Shown here: positions 1 through 11,307 of the stretch, in pieces
Layout: each line of letters starts with the position of its first letter
How positions within the stretch are numbered: position 1 is the stretch's first letter
DNA from: Budorcas taxicolor
Lineage: Eukaryota; Chordata; Mammalia; Artiodactyla; Bovidae
Assembly: GCF_023091745.1 (NCBI RefSeq)
Contig: NC_068934.1
Span: 19,794,434 to 19,858,433 of the forward strand
Length of the DNA: 64,000 nt
Direction of reading: 5' to 3'
Notes under the pieces: model-generated
Databases searched by the model: none
Seen by the model: only the letters and a program-made list of their open reading frames with translations
Told to the model about the DNA's origin: nothing
Made by a program: the position numbers and the translations under genes

Positions 1-145
1 CTATACAATCATGACAAACGCTCTGTAAGAAAGGTAAAATAATTTTGTATATGGAGCAGTTTGCTGTCAAAAATTTATGACTCTGCTGCCACTGATAGAT
101 GTGACATGTTGGGAGAAGGGGAGCCAGACTTGACTGTGCTAATCC

Positions 146-246
146 TCTCCAGTATTCTTGCCTGGAGAATTCCATGGACAGAGGAGCCTGGCACATTATG
201 GTCCATGGGCTCGCAAAAGAGTCGGACACGACTGAGTGACTAACAC
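146..246 (+). mobile_element. Bov-tA SINE, 3' part only
   Basis: Matches the second half of the ruminant tRNA-derived SINE: the block reading ccagtattcttgcctggaga, then the 'gtcggacacgactgagtgac' tail. The tRNA-like head is missing, so this is a 5'-truncated copy. No target-site duplication was found. Confidence 0.85.
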
Positions 247-284
247 AGTGGTCAGCCCTGGTCAGAGTTTCCTTGCATGCCAGC

Positions 285-352
285 TGAAGAAAGTAACAGG
301 ATTATCTCTAAGGCCCCTTCCAGTTTAATAATCTATAAATCTGTGACTTAGA
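285..352 (+). mobile_element. MIR-like SINE, 3' end
   Basis: The run 'atctctaaggccccttccag' followed by an AT-rich 'aatctataaatctgtga' resembles the 3' end of the ancient mammalian MIR SINE. It is short and diverged, so the family call is tentative. Confidence 0.4.
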
Positions 353-912
353 AAAATGGAAGCAATTCAAGGATGCTATTAACTAAGAATATAAAAAGCA
401 GAATATTAAGGAACATACTTTCTCTGAGGAAACCAGAGACGTCCCAGGCTTCTCCAGCTCCATCGTCTGTAGTTGCACGAATCTCAGACTCACTCTCATT
501 TTTTAAGATCTTCATAGTTCAAATACATTACCTCCTAGCTGGATGCAGTTATTTGACAATGAAAAGTTTAAAAATTGCTCCTAAATTACAAACTAAAGTT
601 CTCTCTCTAAAGGAAATTTTAGTCTGTATGTTAGAGACTAAAATAATATTACTAGGAAGAAATCTTGTTTATTAAACTTTACTAATGAAAGTAAAAGTTG
701 GGGTCCTGACAGAAAATAAATCACACTCGAAGATTTTGATGTAGGATAACTTGCTGAGGTATAAATAGGATAAAATATCCATGAAAAAATGTGAAGCAGT
801 CACAGATGAACCCTGTCAAACTGTTGCCTCATCTAGGCTTAAAGAGGAAGAGGAGAAAATAAGGGTAATGAAAGCTAAACCATAGAAGAAATGCCAGCTC
901 ACAGAGGTGATA
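353..912. other. Unassigned AT-rich DNA
   Basis: No recognised repeat or gene. A 100-codon open frame at 373-675 has no recognisable domain and no splice or codon signature, and is treated as chance. Confidence 0.5.
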
Positions 913-920
913 CCTTGGAA

Positions 921-1107
921 CAGTGGTTCCCAACCCACAGGCCACAGGCCACTCCTTCCTGTCAGATCAGTGGTGGTATTATTATATATATAGAAATCAA
1001 GTGCAAAATAAATGTAATGTGCTTGAATCCTCGCGAAACCACTCCCCTACCCCCAGTTTGTCTCCCACAAAATCGGTCCCTGATTGCAAAAAGTTTGGGA
1101 ACTACTG
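921..1107. mobile_element. hAT-like MITE (non-autonomous DNA transposon)
   Basis: The element begins 'cagtggttcccaac' and ends with the approximate inverse 'gtttgggaactactg', giving short terminal inverted repeats. It is flanked by an imperfect 8-bp duplication (ccttggaa at 913-920, ccttagca at 1108-1115), the target length typical of hAT transposons. The 187-bp interior has no transposase coding capacity. Family identity was not checked against a library. Confidence 0.6.
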
Positions 1108-1115
1108 CCTTAGCA

Positions 1116-2045
1116 CACAGCTGCTGTCATACCAACAGCAAGGCAGGCAGACAACAGCAGCCGGAGGTGTATCAATATCCCAACTTTTACCCAACCTATA
1201 CTCCTGAACCCTGTCAGTGTCATCCATTGACCAGCTCAAAGATAGAGATGCAGTCTATGCAGATCTGTCTCCTGGATTACAGAGTGGGATAAAGGTGTTG
1301 AAAAAATGGGTGAGGTAACACAAGATCACATTATCAAATCAGATTCACACAAATCAGACTGACTCCAGTGATAGGTTTTTCCTGATGTCTGCATCCTTGA
1401 AATTAATCAAGAGACATGGTCTAAACAGGAAAAGGAAAAGGTCTGGCTCATTTAGGGACATCCTTGGTCCCTCTTTATTAGTGAAACACTTGGGAAGCTT
1501 TTGGAGCATCTCTATTCTGTACCTCAGATGGTCACTATCTTATATACCACTTTTTAAGAATGACAGGCCCATAAATCCACATATCCCAAGTTTGTTTCCT
1601 ATAAGCATTTGTAATTAGGGACATCATGCTAAGATAATTCAATAGATAAGCACTCTCCTCCTAGAAAATATTCTGCTTAACAGAAGGTCTTACATGCTTA
1701 AAAAGAGATTAGACTGTACACATTCCTTTCTTTCCTTGAGTCTCCTTGATGAGGAGGAGAGTATTGGAGAGATGGTATATGTGATTTTATACTGCCAGCT
1801 GAATTTAAATTTAAAAGAGAGGCACAGTCATTAATCTTCATAGAAGATAACAGGTAAGAGGAATTAAAAATTAACATAAAGCATAGCTGCTTCATTGACA
1901 GCTACAAGGAGGCAGACTTACGGCTGCTGTTTGCTACCACTGATTTCAGGTTAAGCTTACCCATTCCTAACAACTCAGCATATTTTTGTTTTCTCTCCTA
2001 GGAAACCCAAATCTCGTCTGGATGCATACCCTTTTTGTTGCAGTT
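1116..2045. other. Unassigned DNA
   Basis: No gene or confident repeat seen. Short open frames at 1385-1618 (+) and 1698-1895 (-) show no family resemblance. Confidence 0.5.
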
Positions 2046-2250
2046 GTTTAGTGGCTAAGTTGTATCCAATTCTTTTGTGACCCCATAGACTGTAGCCTGC
2101 CAGGCTCCTCTGTTCACTGGGTATACCAGGCAAGGATAATGGAGCAGGTTGCCATTTCCTTCTCTAGGACATCTTCCTGACCCAGGGATCAAACCCGCAT
2201 TTCCTGCATTGGCAGGTGGATTCTTTACAGCTGAGCCACCTGGGAAACCC
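2046..2250 (-). mobile_element. Bov-tA SINE, complete
   Basis: Reverse-strand copy running from the 'gtggctaagttgtatccaat' tail side to the tRNA-derived head ('ctgagccacctgggaaaccc'). The reverse complement retains a box-B-like 'ggtttgatccctgggtc' segment. It abuts the MaLR LTR piece at 2253. Confidence 0.88.
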
Positions 2251-2252
2251 TA

Positions 2253-2400
2253 TAGTTGCAAAGGCCACCCTAACAAAATACCACAGACTGGTTGGCTTAA
2301 ACAACAGATTTAATTTTCACAGTTCTGGAGGCTAGAAATCCAGGATCGAGGTCCTGGGGGATTCAGTTTCTAACAAGGACTTTCTTCTTGGCTTGCAGGT
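2253..2400 (-). mobile_element. MaLR-type LTR fragment (MLT1-like)
   Basis: Contains the hallmark reverse-strand block 'taacaaaataccacagactg', 'ggcttaaacaacag' and 'cacagttctggaggctag', typical of solo LTRs of the mammalian MaLR (ERVL-related) group. Similarity fades after about 2400. It is an old LTR relic with no internal retroviral coding sequence. Confidence 0.65.
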
Positions 2401-4142
2401 GGTTGGTGCAGGGGTAAGGGGAAGTATTGCTTGTGATATTGAAGGGGGTATTCTGAACACGCCCATCCACACAAACACATCAAGACTTACTCCGCATCTG
2501 CTACTATCCTGTTAGCCAAAACAAGTCAAAAGGGCATTTTTCCAGTTAAGCAGGAAATGCACACTCTTCCCGTCACCAGGCCAAACAAGCCACATGGTTG
2601 AACCCATTAACGGTTGGGATGGAATATACTTTCCATAGAGTGTATATATTTGAGGAAATACTGAGTCAATAACTTGATGCAGTAATTTAATCTATCACAT
2701 TTCTCAGGTCTAGGTAAGTGGGATCTCTGTGTGTCTGAAAATTACAATTCTAAACCCCACCCTCTGCCACATCACACAGGTGTATATTAACCATAGCTCT
2801 CATCATGATACTATCATTCCAGAGCTAATCTACTATATTTCTCTAACTTGATTTCAACCTTACATAAGTGCCAGCTGTCAGTGCTTAACAGTCCAAGATT
2901 TATTTCACAAGGTTATGAGGTATTGTCTCTATGTGCTACATTTTTATTCTCTTTTACCACAGTGGAAATACCTACTCCTCATTTGCTATGCATCTCCCTC
3001 TCTCTGGTTTTTAATCTTTTTTTTTTTTTCATTTACATCTAGTTCTCATAATTACTTCTAATCTTGTGTTTTGGAACATTGACTCCATAAGATGCAAAAT
3101 ATTATTTCATTAGCTAAAAACAATTATTTTTTATTGAGAAACTTTAAAAAGTTAGCCCTCTGAGGACAAAGATAGCTTCTTAGACATTCATGGATAAGTA
3201 GTTCATATGTATTATGTGATCTTGCTGTTTAATGAGGTTTTATTCATTGTACAGTTCTCATTTGCTTGGGAGGTTTTATATAGTCTAAAGATATTTATAT
3301 TGCATTAATTATTTAATTGTATATCTTACATTGTAATGTTAATATCCTTAAAAAGTACCCTGACTTTTATAGGCAACAGAGGAATTGTACCTTATTAAAA
3401 GACAGCAGACAGCATAAATGTTACTCGAAGGCAGAATTTATTATTCTGAGGGCCATGTTTCTTTTTAGTAGCTTAGCTGCCATGGTTGACTAATGTTCCC
3501 CTAGATTTTGCATGTAATAAAACTTTATATATTTGAGTAAAGTTTGTTTGAAAGATACTTTAATTCTATTTCTGTACTGATTTGAAAATTTAGCACAGTC
3601 TTGCAGCTAATGAACTTTGTTCTATTGTGAGAGGGTCATGTCAGAATGAAGCTATTAATCACTGTAATTCCACAGAGAGGAGCCTAAACTTGTTAAAGAG
3701 TGAAGGTTTAATAAGTGGGAGTTGCTATAAATGTCACTTCAGATCTGAACCAATGAAGAGACAGGTAATGATTCAATAGTGTATTTTTAAAACTATATGT
3801 AGGCTGACTTGAAATAGATTCATTTTTGGAATGATTTTTGTGGAACCAATTTACCTGAAAGTTGCAGCTAAGAAAATGGTATGTGTGTGATACTAATTTT
3901 TCCATTTTTAACTGGAAGCCATAAAAATGAATGTTGATTGGAAGATAAACATTAAGAGAAAACTTTTCTTCAGAATAACTCACCTGCACTTGAGAGGCAA
4001 TTGAAGGGTTATCTCTTTGAATAAGGCAAAAATATGAGTAAAATTTTGTGCCTATAATTTCAAACATCATTTTTTAAATAAAAAGAAAAGGGGGAAATAC
4101 TCATGGTTCAAGATCTTCAGATTAAACATATCACTGGCCAAA
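2401..4142. other. Unassigned DNA
   Basis: No gene or confident repeat. It holds a short pyrimidine/poly-T run near 3017-3030. Open frames at 2848-3042 (+) and 3708-4070 (-) match nothing I recognise. Confidence 0.5.
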
Positions 4143-4152
4143 GAAGTATGGT

Positions 4153-5679
4153 GTGTTGTTCAGTTGCTAAGTCATATCTGACTCTTGGCGACCCCACAGA
4201 CTGCAGCATACCAGGCTTCCCTGTCCTTCACCAACTCCTGGAGTTTGCTCAGACTCAAGTCCATTTACTTCAGTGATGCCATCCAGCCATCTTATCCTCT
4301 GTCTTCCCCTTCTCCTGCCCTCAGTCTTTCCCAGCATCAGTGTCTTTCCCAATGAGTCGGCTCTTTGCATCAAGTGGCCAAAGTACTGGAGCTTCAGCTT
4401 CAGCATCAGTCCTTCTAAGGAATATTCAGGGTTGATTTCCTTTAGGATTGACTGATTTGATTTCCTTGCTGTCCAAGGAACTCTCAAAAGTCTTTCCAGC
4501 ACCACAATTTGAAAGCATCAGTTCTTCAGCACTCAGTCTTCTTTATGGCCCAGTTCTCACATCCATACACGACTACTGGAAAAACCATAGCTTTGACTAT
4601 ATGGACCTTTGTTGGCAAAGTGATGTCTCTGCTTTTTAATATGCCTTACTATGGTTTATCATAGCTTTTCTCCCAAGGAGCTTTTAATTTAATGGTTGTA
4701 GTCACTGTCCTCACTAATTTTGGAGCCCAATAAAAGAAAATTTGCCACTGTTTCCATTTTTTCCCCATCTATTTACCATGAAGTGATGAAACCAATGCTA
4801 TGATCTTAAGTTTTTTTGAACGTTAAGTTATAAGGCAACTTTTTCACTCTCCTCTTTCACATTCATCAAGAAGTTCTTTGGTTCTTCTTTGCTTTCTGCC
4901 ATTAGGGTGGTAACATTTGCATATCTGAGATTATTGGCATTTCTCCTGGCAATCTTGATTCCAGCTTTTACTACATCCAACCCAGCATTTCGTATGATGT
5001 ACTCTGCATGAATTAAATTAGCAGGGTGACAATGTACAGTCCTGTCCTACTCCTTTCCCAATTTTGAACCAGTCCCTTGTTCCATGTCTGGATCTGTTGC
5101 TTCTTGACCTGCATAGAGGTCTCAGGAGGCACTTAAGGTGGCCTGGTATTCCCATCTCTATAGGAATTTCCACACATCAAGGGCTTCCCTGGTGGCTCAG
5201 CTGGTAAAGAATCTTCCTGCAATGTGGGAGACCTGGGTTCAATCCCTGGATTGGGAAGATCCCCAGGAGAAGGGAACAGCTATCCACTCCAGTATTCTGG
5301 CCTGGAGAATTCCATGGACTATGTCTATGGGGTTGCAAAGAGTCAGACATGACTGAGCTACTTTCACTTGGACTTGGATACAGTCAAAATCTTTAGCGTA
5401 GTCAATGAAACAGAAGTAGATGTATTCCTGAAATTCCCTTGCTTTTTCTGTGATCCAGCAGATGTTGGCAATTTGATCTGTGGTTCCTCCGCCTTTTGTA
5501 AATCCAGCTTATACATCTGGAAGTTCTCAGGTTATGTACTGTTGAAGCCTAGCTTGAAGGATGTTGAGTATTACCTTGCTAGCATGTGTAATGAGCATAG
5601 TTGTGTGGTAATTTGAACATTCATTGGCATTGCCCTTCTTTAGAATTGGAGTGAAAACTGATCCTTTTCCAGTTCTGTG
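4153..5679 (-). mobile_element. BovB LINE, 5'-truncated, interrupted by a SINE
   Basis: Reverse-strand RTE-type LINE covering the 3' tail and the ORF2 reverse-transcriptase region. A 10-bp target-site duplication, gaagtatggt, flanks it (4143-4152 and 5680-5689). ORF2 is broken by many stops. The palm motif corresponding to YADD reads as a degenerate YANV on the coding strand near 4913-4940. A Bov-tA SINE sits inside at 5181-5369, so it inserted later. The RT palm segment (equivalent to the 'YFCFIDYAKAFD' block) resumes after the SINE. The divergence suggests one of the older BovB copies in the window. Confidence 0.93.
5181..5369 (+). mobile_element. Bov-tA SINE inserted in BovB
   Basis: Complete forward copy beginning 'gggcttccctggtggctcag', with a box-B-like 'gggttcaatccctgg', and ending 'tgactgagctactttcactt'. 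It splits the BovB reverse-transcriptase relic, which dates it after that BovB insertion. Confidence 0.92.
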
Positions 5680-5769
5680 GAAGTATGGTATAGCAAACAC
5701 CAAAAATGGTAGAAGAGCATTATCATAATTAAAAGTATTTTTATTTTGTGAGATATGAGAGGTTAATGT

Positions 5770-5890
5770 TGCTATAGCCTAATTCAGCAAATTTCTTAAC
5801 TCCCTGGTCCTCAGTTTCCCTGATTGCAAAATGGATCAGTTGTATGAACAAATATATAAGATGCTTTCTAGCTCTGAAATGTTGTGACTA
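5770..5890 (+). mobile_element. MIR SINE
   Basis: Contains the MIR core order: 'cagcaaatttcttaactccc', 'cctcagtttccctgattgca' and a 3' 'ctagctctgaaatgttgtgac'. Ancient and diverged. Confidence 0.65.
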
Positions 5891-6015
5891 TTTAGACAAC
5901 CTAATTTATTATTAGTGACAAGTAGCTTTCTCTCTGGCAAAGTCCTTATTGGTTACTAAGAATAAAAATGCTAACATTATACTTCTTCTTGGCCTAAATA
6001 ATTTTCCTCATAAAG

Positions 6016-6444
6016 GCATGTGTGCTCAGTCATGTCTGACTCTTTGTGACTTCATGGAATGTAGCCAACCATGGACAAATTCCTCTGTCCTTGGAATTTT
6101 GCAGGCAAGAATCCTGGAGTGAGACTGGAGTGAGTTGCCATTTCCTTCTCCAGGGAATCTTCCTGACTGAGGGATTGAACCCACGTCTCTTACATTCCTG
6201 CATTGGCAGGCAATTCTTTACCAGCTGAGCCACTGGGGAAGTCCAAAGTGAAAGTGAAAGTCACTCAGTTGTGTCCAACTCTTTGCAACCCCATCGACTG
6301 TACATTCCATGGAATTCTCCAGGCCAGAATACTGGAGTGGGTGGCCTTTCCCTTCTTCAGGGGATCTTCCCAACCCAGGAATCAAACCCAAGTCTCCTGC
6401 ATTGCAGGTGGATCCTTTACCAGTAGAGCCACCAGGGAAGCCCA
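6016..6444 (-). mobile_element. Head-to-tail pair of Bov-tA SINEs inserted as one unit
   Basis: Two complete reverse-strand Bov-tA monomers lie directly adjacent (about 6016-6243 and 6244-6444). A single 13-bp duplication, tttcctcataaag, flanks the pair (6003-6015 and 6445-6457), with no duplication between the monomers. This means the pair retroposed as a dimer. Unlike the BOV-A2 dimer at 20534, both monomers keep the tRNA-like head. Confidence 0.85.
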
Positions 6445-6507
6445 TTTCCTCATAAAGAGAATATTTAAGCAAGTTTTCTTTAAAATCGACGAAAATAATT
6501 GGGATGC

Positions 6508-6537
6508 TTTATATATATATATACACATACACACATG
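6508..6537. repeat. TA/CA microsatellite
   Basis: A run of alternating 'ta' followed by 'ca' steps, ending 'acacatg'. Simple-sequence repeat. Confidence 0.8.
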
Positions 6538-8145
6538 TGGATTTTTTATCTTTCAGGAGATTCTTATAAATGTCGAGTAGTTTGCTTTGAATAATAATTA
6601 ACATCAGTTTATTCTTCAACAAGATGCTAAATCTGAAAGTCTCTTTGTCCAGTGTCTCATATACTATAAGCCATTAATATTTAGTGCAGCCAAGTAAAAC
6701 TTTGAAAGGCAACTCTGACATTATTTAGGGGATGTTACTGATATCCAAATTGCATATTTTTTCATCAAATTGCTGTGTAAATGGCATCCTATGTTTTAGG
6801 TAATATTTACACATGTCATATACATTTATGAACACTGTCTCTCTGATAAGGAAGCTATGCATGTTTTGTTGAAACTGGAGTCCCAGGGGTTTTCTATTAT
6901 AGTATTCCAAACTTTTAACTGACTGAATGTCACAACTCATTTCTGAGTGATGAAAGAACACTGCATAACTTTAAAACATTTCTTGATTTTTAAAGTAAAA
7001 TTAGTCTTATCTTCCTCCCTAATCCAAGTTTTTGTTAAATTTCTGTCGAGATAATTCTCCTTTGATGAGAAAGTACATATTATGAAGAATAGTGTTTTAA
7101 AGAAAAGCAAATTCTTTGGTTCTTCAGTGAAAGCAATTGTTGAAATTGAAGCAAGTGAAATATGTCCTTCCTTCTAGGAATATAATATGAAGTGCTTATA
7201 GAGAATAGTGAGCAAATACTTTCAAAGAAGTGAGAGCTTAGAAATGAGTGAATGTAGAATAGAAATTCAAGGCTGAATTTTCTTGAATGGAAGTTGTCAT
7301 TTAAAATAAGTGTATTTGGAAAAATACTCGTTAGCCTTCTATCTACGACACAGAGCTTCTTTTGTTCATTCTGCAGCTGCTCTGCAGCTTTAGTTTTAGA
7401 ATCTTTGAGTCTATCCTGACCTTTCATGCAGTCGTAACCAAATAGATTATCAATAATGTATATGCTTAATATATTCAGTTTCATCCTAAAGACAAAATAT
7501 ATTGCTGATTGCATGTTACTTTGGAAAGCTCTTTGGCATCTCAAATTTAGACAACCCAGATCAGAGGTGTAAGGAACTTTAAACTTAATTATAAAAAGCC
7601 AATATTCTTTGAGTGTTCATCTGGGTGTTAGTGGTAAACAGTATTGCATAGAGTTGATTTTAATCTGGATACAGAAGGACACCTAGAAACAACGCTCTCT
7701 GGAAAAATTTGACATCCTGGCAGTGTCAGGATGTTCCCATGTACCATGGAACTCATATATAAATATATACTATATTTTTGAAATGGGGAATAGTTTAGAG
7801 ATATTAATTATCCACGAGACACAATCACAGAAATTGTCTCTCCTGTCTGCCCCCTTACCTCGCCCCCCACAATTCTCTTCCCTCATTTTTCTCACCACAT
7901 TTAAGTAGGTGAATATCTGGGATTAAGACTCAGCTTAGCTGTTGACTAGATTTGCCTGCTTTCAAATTAAAACACAGTATTATTTCCTATTTCTATATAT
8001 AAAGTGCCAGAAATGTAGGACATTTGTGACTAAAATGCCTTGTAGAAAATGGGTTCTTACTGCACTCTAAACATTTTCACATTTGAAAAATTTTTGTTTT
8101 ATAATTTTTATGTTTTTATCCATCTTATATTGCTATTAGTTAGAG
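6538..8145. other. Unassigned AT-rich DNA
   Basis: No gene or confident repeat. The longest open frame (7080-7544, minus, 154 codons) is rich in Phe/Leu/Ser, has no recognisable domain and looks like AT-rich chance sequence. Confidence 0.5.
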
Positions 8146-8948
8146 TATCAATAACCTCAGATATGCAGATGAAACCACTCTTATGGCAGAAAGCGTAGAG
8201 GAACTAAAAAGCCTCTTGATGAAAGTGAAAGAGGAGAGTGAAAAAGTTGGCTTAAAGCTCAACATTCAGAAAACGAAGATCATGGCATCTGGTCCCATCA
8301 CTTCATGGGAAATAGATGGGGAAACAGTGGAAACAGTGGCTGACTTTATTTTTGGAGGCTCCCAAATCACTGCAGATGGTGATTGCAGCCATGAAATTAA
8401 AAGACTCTTACTCCTTGGAAGGAAAGTTATGACCAACCTAGGTAGCATTTTCAAAAGCAGAGACATTACTTTGCCAACAAAGGTCCATCTAGTCAAGGTT
8501 TTTCCACTGGTTTTTCCAGTGGTCGTGTATGGATGTGAGAGTTGGACTGTGAAGAAAGCTGAGTGCCAAAGAATTGATGCTTTTGAACTGTGGTACTGGA
8601 GAAGACTCTTGAGAGTCCCTTGGACTGCAAGGAGATCCAACCAGTCCATTCTGAAGGAGATCAGCCCTGGGTGTTCTTTGGAAGGACTGATGCTAAAGCT
8701 GAAACTCCAATACTTTGGCCACCTTGTGCGAAGAGTTGACTCATTGGAAAAGACTCTAATTCTGGAAGGGATTGGGGGCAGGAGGAGAAGGGGATGACAG
8801 AGGATGAGATGCTTTGATGGCATCACTGACACGATGGACAAAAGTTTGTTTGAACTCTGGGAGTTGGTGATGGACAGGGAGGCCTAGCATGCTACATTTC
8901 ATGGGGTCGCAAAGAGTTGGACACGACTGAATAACTGAACTGAACTGA
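8146..8948 (+). mobile_element. BovB LINE, 5'-truncated 3' third
   Basis: Starts inside the RT palm region ('atcaataacctcagatatgc') and runs to the canonical 3' end (ggggtcgcaaagagttggac, then repeats of ctgaa). No clear target-site duplication was found. Confidence 0.93.
8183..8797 (+). pseudogene. BovB ORF2 C-terminal relic
   Basis: A 204-codon open piece of the BovB ORF2 protein downstream of the catalytic palm. It covers the thumb and C-terminal region and carries the blocks KSLLMKVKEESEKVGLKLN, ITADGDCSHEIKR, GCESWTVKKAE and LEGLMLKLKLQYFGHL. The frame closes early at 'GGRRRRG' through a stop. Just upstream the YADD motif reads YADE (gac to gaa). Full BovB ORF2 combines an endonuclease and a reverse transcriptase and is far longer, so this fragment cannot be active. 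Confidence 0.9.
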
Positions 8949-8989
8949 AAAATGATGTTTTTCCAGTATACTTTCTTGACATAAAACTA

Positions 8990-9140
8990 AGTCAAGTCCT
9001 GGCTCTATTGCTAATCAGCTATAAGATTTTAGGGAAGTCAGACAACCTCTCTGGGCTTCAGTATCCTCATCTGTATAAGCAAGTCATTGACTGTACAGTT
9101 ATTTAAGGTCTCAATGCTCTTCTGCATAAATGTGAGTGAT
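8990..9140 (+). mobile_element. MIR SINE
   Basis: Clear MIR core: 'cctggctctattgctaatca', then 'agggaagtcagacaacctctctgggcttcagtatcctcatctgta' in order. It lies immediately downstream of the BovB 3' end. Confidence 0.8.
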
Positions 9141-9691
9141 AATTACCTCTGTTTTCTGTTTAGAATAAATTGTCAGTCAAGTAAAATGTTAGTCTTCATC
9201 CACTATTGAAATTTAAAGTTGTGGAATTTAAGAGATTTGTTACCACTTTTTGCATTCCCCACTTGACATCCTGTAAGAATCTTTGAATATTAATGAAAAT
9301 TTGAGTTCATGTTAAGACAGGTTACCATTTCACTTCATGGAACTATTATAATGACAATGACTTTAAAGGAAGAAACCATTGTTTCTTGAGAAGCTTGAGT
9401 TTGCAAGGTATTTAACACAAATTCTGAGTAAAACTTTCCCTCTGTAAAAGATAGATGGTATTCTTGAAATTTAGGAAAGTGAACTTTAAAAGTGATTCCT
9501 TTCCTTAAACCTCAAGGAACTGAAAGATGTTTTCAACCCAGTTCTGTATAACAGCAAAGCTGGCCCCTTTTCATGCCACTCATCAATGAAGGAAAAGAGT
9601 CAATAATGAATTGACTTTGGTTTCTTCAGATACTTAAGCTTTGAAAGCCCTTCCATTAGCTTTTATTGTTTGGGTAAGTTAGTTCTTTGTG

Positions 9692-9938
9692 TCTCATTTT
9701 CTTCATCTGTATAAAGGATTATAAATTATATAATTAATGAAATTCTGCTTACTTAAATCTAAAGCAATAAGATATTTTGTATTTAAATAAGCAGAGAGGA
9801 AGAGAAAGTGGGTTCTGGGCAAGGAAAGCAGTAGATACAATCGAAAGCCTGGGAAAGACCATAGTTTTCTTGATGTTACTTGGCTTGAATCTCATTTTCT
9901 TCATCTGTGCAAAAGAATATAAATTATATAATCATTAT
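9692..9938 (+). repeat. Imperfect direct repeat of a MIR-like 3' segment
   Basis: The block 'tctcattttcttcatctgt' followed by 'tataaattatataat' occurs at about 9692-9740 and again at about 9890-9938, offset 198 bp. Both look like the 'cctcatctgtaaaa' part of a MIR, but they share the AT-rich continuation too. That favours a local duplication over two independent MIRs. Confidence 0.5.
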
Positions 9939-10601
9939 ATACTTAACATATAGGATTCTTGATATGTAAAGGTATGGATATTACTGTGTGGTCCTGGAAT
10001 TGTTTTCAGGATACTTTGGCCAGGGAGACCCAGTTCTTCATCCTGGGAAAAAAAAAAAAGTTATGAATGTGGGCAAAATTAAATGGACTATAAATGTAGC
10101 ACAATAAGGGCTTGACTGTTGTAAATGAGTTTGATAGCAAGACTAAGTATTTAAGAAGTGATGAGAGTTACTGAAGTTCTGTCTAATCTGTGTTTTATTC
10201 ATTCATTCAACAACAAAGTTTCTGGGGAGAAGGTCCATTGGCTTCCAGAATATTCTCAGTGGGGTTTTATAACTCCAAATTCATACAGTGTTTATGTCAG
10301 TTATCTAATTTTTTTCAAGTGGCTTGTCAACGCTATTTATTCAACAGTGTCATTGTGGTAGGCTACGTAATTGTCTCCAATAAAGAAAGCTGGGGAGATA
10401 ACCAAAAGAGAATTGCTTTAGGCCTCAGGCTTTCTCACATGAAAAGAGAAGACAGCTTTTACTGAAAATTTCTGGACTGAGTAAACCCCATCTTGAAGGA
10501 TTAGGATGGGAATTCCTGGCCAAACTACCCTAAAACAATTCCAGTTTCCCACAGCAATATCTACACCATGTCGGGGTCCCATTCACAAGTGTTTACTTAC
10601 A

Positions 10602-10778
10602 TGGTCTAAGCAAACTCAATGATGCAAAAAATGGGAGCCAGCAGTAAGGATTCATATCCACTGCCATTAGCCATTAAGGCTTCTAGGGGACAGTATCCTT
10701 GAACCCAACCCTGCAGTGTTGTAAGGTCTAACCAAGTTCAATGATGCAAGAAATGGTAAGTGAGCAGCAAGGACAGAA
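10602..10778. repeat. Diverged direct repeat, about 50 bp, period about 121 bp
   Basis: The segment containing 'ggtctaagcaaactcaatga' (from 10603) recurs as 'ggtctaaccaagttcaatga' (from 10725). The match continues through 'tgcaaaaaatgg' / 'tgcaagaaatgg' and a shared 'agcagtaagga' / 'agcagcaagga'. It looks like an old local tandem duplication. Confidence 0.55.
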
Positions 10779-11260
10779 ATGGTAAAATAAAGCATTGACA
10801 TACAAATGCCTGGGAATATTAGCTAAATTTCTGTCCTAGATTTTCTCCTCATACATTTACTCCCCCTACATATCAGAAAACTCTAAGATTTAAAAAGTTT
10901 ATATTTCTATGAGGCAAAACAGTTTTGTTTCACAGTATCTATGGTTCTTGTTACTTAATATTGTGTTTCATGTTCCGTCACATTTGAATGCCATTGTTTT
11001 TTTTGATTCTTTCAGTTTAGGAAATTCTCTGTTTGAGGTTTTGGAAATGAGCTTATAAGTAATGATACACTAGTTCTTATATTGATTTTGCACAAAAGAA
11101 GTAGCCTAAGAATAGAGAATGACCATCAAGACATATGCACTGATTCAGAGAAGGGGACTAAATAACCCAAGGTGAATTAAGAGGCATTTTCCTTCTCTGC
11201 TAGTTAATGTGATCTAAAAATCATTTCTGAACCTTGTGCTCACTTGTGACTGAAGATCCT

Positions 11261-11307
11261 TAGTATGGTATAAAGGAATACCATCTTTAGTATGGTATAA
11301 AGGAATA
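11261..11307. repeat. 20-bp perfect direct repeat, period 27 bp
   Basis: The 20-mer starting 'tagtatggtataaagg' occurs at 11261-11280 and 11288-11307 with no mismatch. Confidence 0.85.

Noticed and set aside
2253..2400. Endogenous retrovirus with coding capacity
   Set aside because: Only LTR-like sequence is seen here and at 35511-36213; no gag, pol or env-like frames are present nearby.
5181..5369. SINE head as a tRNA gene
   Set aside because: Bov-tA heads keep box-A/B-like words but lack a foldable tRNA and lie within repeats. The same applies to all other Bov-tA and CHR copies.
8266..8841. 191-codon reverse-strand open frame
   Set aside because: It is the antisense of the BovB ORF2 fragment at 8183-8797. 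The same antisense pattern recurs at other BovB copies (for example 40894-41208, 31536-31718, 32629-32883), so it is a shadow.
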